Assembly: GCF_004114995.1 (NCBI RefSeq)
Contig: NZ_SDJP01000022.1
Coordinates: 1 to 55,038, forward strand
Length of the DNA: 55,038 nt
Reading direction: 5' to 3'
Origin: Halorubrum amylolyticum
Lineage (GTDB): Archaea; Halobacteriota; Halobacteria; Halobacteriales; Haloferacaceae
Part shown: in pieces, positions 49,181 through 55,038 of the stretch
Numbering within the stretch: the stretch's first letter is position 1
Layout: every line of letters starts with the position of its first letter
Notes under the pieces: generated by a model
The model's database searches: none
Seen by the model: only the letters and a program-made list of their open reading frames with translations
What the model was told of the DNA's origin: nothing
Made by a program: the position numbers and the translations under genes

Positions 49181-50398
49181 TCATGTCGATCGTGCTCTGA
49201 ACACACTCGCGATGAGGTACGCGTACCCAAACGCACCGCAGAGCGTGAGCCAACGACCGAGAGTGATTGCTTGTGTCGAAAGCAACGCCATCGCGGGATT
49301 GAGGACGGCGATCACACCGGCACCGAGGACCTCGATCCCGAGTCCGAAAGCGAGCGCAGCGATCGCTACGCTCGCGGAACGGTTCGACGACCCGGGAAAC
49401 GCACCCAGCCGCGGTGGATAGAACTGAAACGATGTTCCGACGATCATCAGGCCGAGAAAGCCGAGCAAGTTGACCCGGAGGTGGGTCTCGATCAACGCTG
49501 GAGACGTGCCGCCGACCGCGAAGAGACCGCCCAAAAGGACGCCGATGACGCCGAACGTCGTGCTTGGGAGAAGGGCGTACAATCCGATTCGGCGTTTGTC
49601 GGACTGGAACCACATTCTGAAGACGATAAGCGCGAAGCTGACCATCGCGATCACCATCAGAGCGGCACCGAGTGGGAGCAATCGTTTGTCGACGAACCCG
49701 CCGGCGATGATCCCGGGGGCAGTCGCGGCAATGGGGAGGACGAGGACAGCCGACGATCGGGTCGGATGTGCGCCGAGCAACCGCGGAAGCAGTCGAAAGC
49801 CGAGCGTGACCACGAGCAACGTCGCGGCGCCGGCGGCCAAGAGATGCGTCGCGGCGGCCTGCACGCCGATCAGTGGCGGGAGCGCGCCCGTCTGTCCGGC
49901 GACAGTCTCGTAGCTACCGGCGAGGAGATACAGGAGAATGATCGGGACGAAGCGATTCGCGAATCGGTCGAGCGGCCGTCGGTCGGCGTTGTGATCCCCG
50001 GTTCCAGTCGTCCCGCGTCGGAGTGGTCCGGCGATCGTCAGTACGATCGATCCGACGAACACGGTGACGCCGACCGTCCAGAGCACACCGCCGAGAACGC
50101 CGAGGTCGACACGGAAGCGACGAACGAGAAGCGGGTCGAGCGCGAGACACGCAGTCCCCGTAACGATGAAGGGAAACTGGACCGTCGGGGCGTGTTCGAA
50201 AACGAGATCGGCGTCGAAGTACGCCGGCACGAGGGCGTAGGATTTGCCGAAGACGACGTGGAACACGAACCCGAACACACCCAACGCCACCGTCGTGCGT
50301 CGCGGGAGGCCGGCGACCGTGGCCACCTGCCAACAACAGAGTGCGATCACCCCGATGAGAACGTATCGACGCGACCAGCGTGAGATTTCAGCGGCCAT
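49181..50398 (-). CDS. Polytopic membrane protein, paralogue of 30263-31441
   Basis: A 405-residue protein with about 12 spans. It shares with the 30263 gene the positions of helices and histidines: AATHLLAAGAATLLVVTLGF with RLLPRLLGAH, and LIETHLRVNLLGFLGLMIVG with FQFYPPRLGAF. I assign it to the same NnrS/heme-copper-like group. It is divergent from the small gene at 50450-50737 only by its own upstream region; both point left. No operator at the usual distance. Confidence 0.75.
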   Translation of the reverse strand: MAAEISRWSRRYVLIGVIALCCWQVATVAGLPRRTTVALGVFGFVFHVVFGKSYALVPAYFDADLVFEHAPTVQFPFIVTGTACLALDPLLVRRFRVDLGVLGGVLWTVGVTVFVGSIVLTIAGPLRRGTTGTGDHNADRRPLDRFANRFVPIILLYLLAGSYETVAGQTGALPPLIGVQAAATHLLAAGAATLLVVTLGFRLLPRLLGAHPTRSSAVLVLPIAATAPGIIAGGFVDKRLLPLGAALMVIAMVSFALIVFRMWFQSDKRRIGLYALLPSTTFGVIGVLLGGLFAVGGTSPALIETHLRVNLLGFLGLMIVGTSFQFYPPRLGAFPGSSNRSASVAIAALAFGLGIEVLGAGVIAVLNPAMALLSTQAITLGRWLTLCGAFGYAYLIASVFRARST

Positions 50399-50449
50399 GG
50401 TTCAATTCTGCTATTCTCGAGGTACTTGATCTGCTCTGTCAGTTGCCCG

Positions 50450-50737
50450 TTACTCGTCGGCAACCGATTTTGTCCGAATGTAGTACGGACCTTCCCAATT
50501 TTGGACCCACTCTGGAGCCGCAGGATGGGATCGCAACTGATTCGCTTCGTACGATTCATCCGGGAACACGGTTCCCTCCTCGTCAGTTCCGTCTTCCCAG
50601 GGTATTTCGAACGTTACTGGATCCCGATTTTCGGCGGGAGTCAGTTGTTTGTCTGCCCCATCGTCTAGGTGGTACGGTCCGTCGACCCATTCTTGCGGAT
50701 TGAACGTGACTGCTATCTCTGATTTTGTATTTGTCAT
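50450..50737 (-). CDS. Small acidic protein, intact copy (block B)
   Basis: A 95-residue soluble protein: SEIAVTFNPQEWVDGPYHLD, FEIPWEDGTDEEGTVFPDES, YEANQLRSHPAAPEW and WEGPYYIRTKS. I do not recognise the family; two other copies in this window (5807-6110, 46435-46697) are broken. The conserved DESYEAN-L--HP-AP and W-GPYY segments suggest a real fold. It is divergent from the HTH_10 regulator at 50943, as the dead copy is from the regulator at 46726. Confidence 0.8.
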   Translation of the reverse strand: MTNTKSEIAVTFNPQEWVDGPYHLDDGADKQLTPAENRDPVTFEIPWEDGTDEEGTVFPDESYEANQLRSHPAAPEWVQNWEGPYYIRTKSVADE

Positions 50738-50942
50738 GGTAATCGATATTCCGGTGTGTTTTCAGATTTTCGCAGAGAGACCGAAAAGGGATAGGATGAC
50801 TCTCACTCCGTGGGATACGAAGCGGCACTCATCTCCAAATCCACGTGAGAGTCTCCGTTCACCTCCGATCTGACGAACCGATATCCACTGAGATCGGGGT
50901 ACGAAGACGAATCCATTTCCCCGGTGACAGCGAATGGTGAAT

Positions 50943-51614
50943 ATGGCACAGGCTCGACTCAACGTTGATCTCCCAGACGGACCGTGGGTCGGTGAGATCT
51001 CGCGGGAGTTCCCGGAGGCGCGGATCCAGGTACTTAGTGCGACTCCCGGAGACGGCGCGGGGTTCGCGCTCGTGAAGATCACCGCTGACGATATCGATGA
51101 TATTCTGGACACGATAGCGGTCCACGACACGATCGAGGAAGTCTCGGTGATGGCGTTGAGTGACGGCATCGCGACTGTTCACGTCGAGGCGCATGCACCG
51201 TTGTTGATGGCGGCTGCACGCCAAGCCGGTATCCCGATCGAGATGCCAGTCGAGATCGAGAACGGTGTGGCTCGGATCGACATCACCGGCGCCCACGAGC
51301 GTATCGCCAACTTCGGGAAGATGCTTCGGGGCGTCGGCGCGGAGTTCGACGTCGAATACGTGCAACAACGGCTGAATCCTGGCGAATCGATCACTGAACG
51401 GCAGCGAGAAGTGTTGTTTGAGGCGGTCGACCGCGGCTATTACGACGTGCCACGCACCTGTACGCTAACCGAACTCGCTGACGAGATCGGGATTGCGAAA
51501 TCCACCTGCAGCGAGGTTCTCCAGCGCGTCGAACGGACGATCGTCCGAGAATTCGTCGACGATCTCCCTCGAAATCCGATCGAGTTCGACCCCGGCGCAA
51601 GCACCGATACGTGA
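50943..51614 (+). CDS. HTH_10 (bat-type) transcriptional regulator, block B copy
   Basis: A 223-residue protein nearly identical in layout to the regulator at 46726: VEIENGVARIDITGAHERIA, ITERQREVLFEAVDRGYYDV, CTLTELADEIGIAKSTCSEV, RTIVREFVDDLPRNP. ATG at 50934 is an alternative start. The two copies differ at scattered residues, including the recognition region (Ala to Val, Gly-Glu-Val to Asp-Glu-Ile), so targets may overlap. No palindrome was found before it, so it is probably not self-regulated by that site. Confidence 0.88.
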   Translation: MAQARLNVDLPDGPWVGEISREFPEARIQVLSATPGDGAGFALVKITADDIDDILDTIAVHDTIEEVSVMALSDGIATVHVEAHAPLLMAAARQAGIPIEMPVEIENGVARIDITGAHERIANFGKMLRGVGAEFDVEYVQQRLNPGESITERQREVLFEAVDRGYYDVPRTCTLTELADEIGIAKSTCSEVLQRVERTIVREFVDDLPRNPIEFDPGASTDT

Positions 51615-51698
51615 ATATCATATATTTGTGGTGAACTCGGGATCGAAGGGGATTGTATCCGTGACTTCCGATCTGGCTCCCCGGAATGCGAAACGTAG

Positions 51699-51710
51699 CA
51701 AACATGTTCG
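51699..51710. promoter_or_regulatory. Operator before the second CGCGG gene
   Basis: CAAACATGTTCG, one base from perfect. The centre is exactly 44.5 bases before the ATG at 51749, and it lies inside the longer frame starting at 51686, so that start is rejected. Confidence 0.75.
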
Positions 51711-51748
51711 TACTGATACGGAGGCGTGGCCGTCTCATACGTATACTC

Positions 51749-52090
51749 ATGTCTGTACGAGACCGGGAATCTGACAGCAAACGTACCGCCGCTGCCTCCG
51801 AAACCAACGAGTCGTTACCCGCGTTTCTCGACGAGAATCACGACGCGTCGTGGTCCGCGAACCTCGAAGAGGAACGGTACACTGAGGATCGTGAGACACT
51901 GATCGAACACGCGCTCGCGGCCATCAATCGGACGGACGCCGACTACCACGTTAACCTCGTCACGCATTCGAACCACGGAACCCCCGAGGACTACCTAGAA
52001 GAGCCGATCCGCGATCATTACCCAGACGCAGAGACGAGCGTCATCGATCAGTGCGGTTGTGGCGGCTACGTGTATCGCGTCCAGCAGTGA
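51749..52090 (+). CDS. CGCGG-family protein, putative rSAM-modified peptide (copy 2)
   Basis: A 113-residue protein: MSVRDRESDSKRTAAASETN, then HDASWSANLEEERYTEDRET, DADYHVNLVTHSNHGTPEDY and DQCGCGGYVYRVQQ at the end. Apart from its N-terminus it follows copy 1 at 17106, including the NLVTH-NHG segment and the CGCGG ending. Copy 2 has a strong operator. No modifying radical SAM enzyme is encoded here, so modification would depend on a gene elsewhere. Confidence 0.78.
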   Translation: MSVRDRESDSKRTAAASETNESLPAFLDENHDASWSANLEEERYTEDRETLIEHALAAINRTDADYHVNLVTHSNHGTPEDYLEEPIRDHYPDAETSVIDQCGCGGYVYRVQQ

Positions 52091-52140
52091 GTCACTAATA
52101 ACGTTTCCCGCGAAGGGTCCCCGACTCGACATACACTCGT

Positions 52141-52506
52141 TTACTGACCGACGACGTCCGGCTCGAGTGCGCCGACTTCATCGAGGATCGCGTCTATATC
52201 ATGCTCACTGACATCGTTCCCTCTGAGCGCTTCGGCGAGATATGTTGCCACGCGTCCGAAGGCTTCCCCAGTAATTCCCATTCCCTCGTGAGCGGCCTGC
52301 ATATCTGCCCCGTCGTATGAAACCGGGCCGCCCGCGACGGCGCTTATGAATTGCACCTGGTGCGCGTACAGCACATCGCGGTCGATATCCTCGAAATACG
52401 GCTTGAGAAGTGAATCCGAGAAGACGCGCTCGTAAAAATCAGCTACGACTGATTCGACGGCTTCACGGCCACCAATCCTCGCGTAGATCGTTTGGGTCTG
52501 CGTCAC
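52141..52506 (-). CDS. Truncated haemoglobin (group I type)
   Basis: A 121-residue protein with the 2/2 globin layout: IYARIGGREAVESVVADFYE, VFSDSLLKPYFEDIDRDVLY, and the proximal His in MQAAHEGMGITGEAFGRVAT. Length and spacing match group I truncated haemoglobins, which in bacteria detoxify NO or bind oxygen. The palindrome AGAACATGTTCG is 46.5 bases upstream, so it is expected to be induced with the denitrification genes. In block A its place is taken by an IS6 remnant. Confidence 0.9.
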   Translation of the reverse strand: MTQTQTIYARIGGREAVESVVADFYERVFSDSLLKPYFEDIDRDVLYAHQVQFISAVAGGPVSYDGADMQAAHEGMGITGEAFGRVATYLAEALRGNDVSEHDIDAILDEVGALEPDVVGQ

Positions 52507-52546
52507 TACATTGGAATAATTTTCTGCGCAATAAGACTGCTCCGAA

Positions 52547-52558
52547 AGAACATGTTCG
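52547..52558. promoter_or_regulatory. Operator before the haemoglobin gene
   Basis: AGAACATGTTCG, one base from perfect. The centre is 46.5 bases before the start at 52506, minus strand, and 117.5 before the transporter start at 52670. Confidence 0.75.
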
Positions 52559-52669
52559 GGGATATCTTTCGAGAGATCGGTGATTCTACCGCGTAACGGT
52601 ACTCACTTACGGTCGGAACGACCAACGACGTACGATACGGTGGGATCGGTCCCCACTTGAGGGATAAAA

Positions 52670-53854
52670 ATGACTGAGCCATCGGATACGGACGGTCGGC
52701 TCAACTCCGCCGATGGAACGACAATCGCTACCCGTATCGGTGGCGCCCTTGAGGTGCTCGACCCGGCGTACTTCGGGTTCGTCATGTCGACGGGAATCAT
52801 CTCGATCGCATTCTTAGAGCTGAATGTTCCGATCGTCGCGCGGCCGCTCGCGGTGTTCAACGTCGCCTGTTATGCGCTGTTGCTCGCGGTGTTCGCTGTT
52901 AGGACCGCGGTATTCCCTGAGCGTACGCTCGCTGATCTGCGGGACCGAGACCGTCACTGGGGAACGCTAACGTTTATTGTTGCCACGAACACCGTCGGAG
53001 TCCAGTTTCTGCTCTTCTTCGACGCATTTGCGGGTGCGATCGCATTGTGGGCCGTGGCCGTTATCGCCACGCCGCCGCTGTTGTACTACCTGTTCGCGAC
53101 CGAGTTCATCGGCGCGGGTAAGGTTGACGTGAGCGAGCGGATCGACGGCGCCTTCCTGCTGGTGATCGTCTGTATGCAATCGCTCGCGGTCCTCGGTGGG
53201 TTGCTCGCTGAACTGCTGGCAGGGTATGGGAACGTAGTCGTCCTGTTGAGCATGAGCTACTTCGGCTCCGGGTATGTCCTCTACTTCGTCGTCGTTACTG
53301 TCGTCACCTATCGGCTCCTCGACGGTCCCATCCGCCCCGACGATTGGACCGGCCCGTATTGGATCACGATGGGAGCGGCGGCGATCACGACGCTCGCGGG
53401 GACGACGCTCGGCCCGCGGCTGGCGGCGTTCCAGGGCTGGGAACCGTATGCACCAGTGATAGTCGGCGTAACGTTCCTCGCGTGGGCGATCGCCTCTTGG
53501 TGGATCCCCCTGCTGCTCGCGATTGACGTCTGGAAGTTCCTCACCGATGGGGTCGACGGCCGACCGCCAATTTGGGTGATTGTGGCCCCGTGGTTGCGGC
53601 TCGGATTCGGTAGGGGGGTTCACACGTACTCGCCGACTGCGTGGGGGCGGGTGTTCCCGATGGGGATGTACACGGCGTGTACGCTGAATCTCGCCGGGAT
53701 TGGAACCTTCGGACTGCTTTCCGTCGTGCCTGTGTACTGGAGTTGGTTTGCGCTGGTGGTGTGGGCGCTGACGCTTGTCGGAATGGCACGGGCACTCGGA
53801 CGGGTGTTTTTCAGCATCGATCCGACGGAGGAACCGGCTCGGGAGTCCGTGTGA
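52670..53854 (+). CDS. TDT-family (tellurite resistance / dicarboxylate) transporter
   Basis: A 394-residue membrane protein with ten predicted spans. The N-terminal PAYFGFVMSTGIISIAFLEL and the later helices match the TDT/SLAC1-like family, which exports or imports small anions (tellurite, malate, sulfite). Which anion is transported here cannot be told; nitrite, sulfite or C4-dicarboxylate would all fit the setting. A 3' fragment of the same gene survives at 47770-47891. Confidence 0.88.
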   Translation: MTEPSDTDGRLNSADGTTIATRIGGALEVLDPAYFGFVMSTGIISIAFLELNVPIVARPLAVFNVACYALLLAVFAVRTAVFPERTLADLRDRDRHWGTLTFIVATNTVGVQFLLFFDAFAGAIALWAVAVIATPPLLYYLFATEFIGAGKVDVSERIDGAFLLVIVCMQSLAVLGGLLAELLAGYGNVVVLLSMSYFGSGYVLYFVVVTVVTYRLLDGPIRPDDWTGPYWITMGAAAITTLAGTTLGPRLAAFQGWEPYAPVIVGVTFLAWAIASWWIPLLLAIDVWKFLTDGVDGRPPIWVIVAPWLRLGFGRGVHTYSPTAWGRVFPMGMYTACTLNLAGIGTFGLLSVVPVYWSWFALVVWALTLVGMARALGRVFFSIDPTEEPARESV

Positions 53855-54034
53855 CGGACGCTATCTCGGGTAGAAGAGAGCGGTCACCCGATGGTCTCGT
53901 AGCGTTTTCGCCGGCTGGAAATAGTAAGGCTAAGACCTCGTCATCAGGGCGGAGAGAAGATAACTCTACGTGAATGGCACCCTTCATGCCGACCACCTCA
54001 TGCGGTGTACAGACGTACGTATAGGTGCCAGACC
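53730..54034. repeat. Duplicated segment, copy B
   Basis: Matches 47770-48066 in order and orientation: TDT end, spacer containing TCAGGGCGGAGAG, and the end of a halocyanin gene. In this copy the transporter is intact and halocyanin is lost. Confidence 0.75.
53966..54034 (-). pseudogene. Halocyanin C-terminal remnant
   Basis: The minus strand reads SGTYTYVCTPHEVVGMKGAI and HVE, the type 1 copper loop of the halocyanin at 47997 with a few changes. The stop codon is mutated (TGA to TTA) and everything before the loop is absent, so no copper protein is made. The following 54035-54261 shows no gene. Confidence 0.8.
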
Positions 54035-54261
54035 ATTCGTCTTTAGTTAAGCTTGAGAGTGATACAATTCTCAAAAGTATGCTTGTCAGTATTAGAGGCG
54101 GGAGAAGATACAGATGAGACACCAGTACTGGCGAGATCGAGCGATAAGTAACCATCACAAACGCCCTTCTATTGCCGTAGCTGGTGTGGCTAGGCCGTAT
54201 TTGGGCGAAAACCACGGCTACCGAGTATTACTGATAGTATTAACTAAAGACGGATGGGGTG

Positions 54262-54543
54262 TCAGTTTGCGTGATCGATGTACTGGTTTTCCCACTCTAC
54301 TCGGGCCTCGATCTCTCGAGTTCCTCGACGAGTGGTGGTATACTCGTTAGTTCGTCGATCACGCTGACTTTTTTCGACCAGCCCCTTCTCGACAAGTGTG
54401 TCGAGATTTGGATACAGCCGCCCGTGATGGATCTCTTTTTCGTAGTAGTCTTCGAGTTCGTCTTTGATTGCGAGCCCGTGTGGGTCCTCAAGCCCGGCAA
54501 TAACATACAGGAGATCGCGCTGAAAGCCAGTGAGATCGTACAT
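54262..54543 (-). CDS. PadR-family transcriptional regulator
   Basis: A 93-residue protein of the minimal PadR type: LTGFQRDLLYVIAGLEDPHG, LAIKDELEDYYEKEIHHGRL, YPNLDTLVEKGLVEKSQRDR. This is the winged helix with the HHGRLYPNLDTL recognition segment. No ligand or partner gene is evident. It ends the regulon-rich part of the window; I saw no palindromic operator nearby. Confidence 0.9.
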   Translation of the reverse strand: MYDLTGFQRDLLYVIAGLEDPHGLAIKDELEDYYEKEIHHGRLYPNLDTLVEKGLVEKSQRDRRTNEYTTTRRGTREIEARVEWENQYIDHAN

Positions 54544-54698
54544 CGTTCGCGTCTCGAGTTATATTCATGAAATACTATCGATTTCTGGTATATCGGAAGT
54601 AACGAACCATCTGGGGAAGATCTGTTGTGTTTGGTACAGGCGTGAACTAGCGATAAGAGAGAGAGAAGAGTCTGATAGACAACAGACGTACCAACTCG

Positions 54699-54932
54699 TC
54701 ACGAGCGTGGTGGAATCCGAATTTCGTCACCAACCTCATACAGATACCCCTTCAGGAGTAGCTGTTTGATTATATCGCGTCCGTCGGCAGGCTTGATTCC
54801 GTGATCTTCGAGGTATGTGATAGCTATCTCACGCGTAAGCGGGTTGGTATCGCCCAGTTCTTCGAGATATGCCTCAAGATGATTGAGGACATTTTCTTCA
54901 GCTGGTGCGATGGGCCGCCGCGAATTCGCCAT
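54699..54932 (-). CDS. Small haloarchaeal hypothetical protein
   Basis: A 77-residue acidic helical protein: ENVLNHLEAYLEELGDTNPL, TREIAITYLEDHGIKPADGR, QLLLKGYLYEVGDEIRIPPR. The pattern of a short helical repeat followed by a wing-like strand suggests a minimal winged-helix fold. I do not recognise a named family. Composition supports a real gene. It is followed on the same strand, across the window edge, by the IS630-type remnant. Confidence 0.72.
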   Translation of the reverse strand: MANSRRPIAPAEENVLNHLEAYLEELGDTNPLTREIAITYLEDHGIKPADGRDIIKQLLLKGYLYEVGDEIRIPPRS

Positions 54933-54953
54933 TGCCAGTACCTATAGTAGACG

Positions 54954-55038
54954 TTAGAAATAGTTGCTCACTTTTGGGATAGAAATTTGGTCAAGAGCGG
55001 TATCGATCGCTGTTGTAAGTTCGTCGAGTGAGTCGAAG
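54954..55038 (-). mobile_element. IS630-type transposase C-terminal end (cut by window edge)
   Basis: The minus strand, read from the window edge, gives FDSLDELTTAIDTALDQISI and PKVSNYF before the TAA at 54954-54956. This matches the C-terminal tail of haloarchaeal IS630-type transposases. The rest of the gene lies outside the window, so it cannot be judged intact or broken. Confidence 0.65.

Noticed and set aside
49271..50383. 370-codon plus-strand frame opposite the NnrS-like gene
   Set aside because: Same antisense pattern: highly charged and repetitive, while the minus strand gives a well formed 12-span membrane protein.
1..55038. CRISPR arrays, tRNA and rRNA genes
   Set aside because: No regularly spaced repeats and no cloverleaf or rRNA-like conserved blocks were noticed on reading, though short tRNA-like elements could escape a by-eye search.

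Overview
This window comes from a haloarchaeon (class Halobacteria). The proteins are strongly acidic, codon third positions are GC-rich, promoters look leaderless, and many families are haloarchaeal (halocyanin, HTH_10/bat-type regulators, TRAM protein, PhiH1-like repressor, CtaB with a CtaA-like N-terminal half, CGCGG peptides). There is no rRNA, tRNA or CRISPR array that I can see. IS scars, truncated genes and duplicated pieces are frequent, which suggests an accessory island or megaplasmid rather than core chromosome.

Layout. 1-4.5 kb: a junction of two broken genes, a few haloarchaeal hypothetical genes, a TRAM protein, an HTH regulator and a nested IS remnant. 4.7-10.3 kb: a four-domain DUF2249 protein, a frameshifted small gene, the RIC/ScdA di-iron protein, a ComA-like synthase, a small DUF2249 protein and two ferredoxins. 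10.3-18.5 kb: NuoI-like, SufB, an HMA protein, MmgE/PrpD, CopD-like, a DtxR-type regulator, DsrE-like, a CGCGG peptide and SdhB. 18.8-25.5 kb: 2-oxoacid:ferredoxin oxidoreductase (two genes), an ABCE1/Rli1 paralogue that lacks its Fe-S cysteines, and a GlpA/GlpD dehydrogenase. 26-33 kb: an HTH_10 regulator, a second four-domain DUF2249 protein and two polytopic membrane proteins related to the heme-copper/NnrS type. 33-43.5 kb: a Cu-ATPase, a CuA-containing heme-copper oxidase/NO reductase operon, heme O synthase, a second DtxR-type regulator, peroxiredoxin and copper nitrite reductase NirK. 43.6-54 kb: multicopper oxidase, two cupins, then two copies of a block (small protein / HTH_10 regulator / TDT transporter / halocyanin) that have decayed in complementary ways, with a CGCGG peptide and a truncated haemoglobin in the second copy. 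54-55 kb: PadR regulator, a hypothetical gene and an IS630-type transposase end.

How it works together. The set reads as a denitrification / nitric-oxide / low-oxygen island: NirK makes NO; a heme-copper enzyme without the usual active-site tyrosine is the best candidate NO reductase; halocyanin is the likely electron carrier; the Cu-ATPase and CtaB supply copper and heme; truncated haemoglobin, RIC, SufB and peroxiredoxin fit NO and oxidative damage control; ferredoxins, KorAB, SdhB, NuoI-like and GlpA supply electrons.

The strongest unifying signal is a 12-bp palindrome, consensus CGAACATNTTCG, found about 20 times. Its centre lies almost always 43.5-49.5 bases upstream of a start codon, on either strand, and it corrects several starts. 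It matches, from memory, the motif reported for NarO/DmsR-controlled denitrification promoters of Haloferax volcanii. It marks most of the window as one regulon, including several genes of unknown function.
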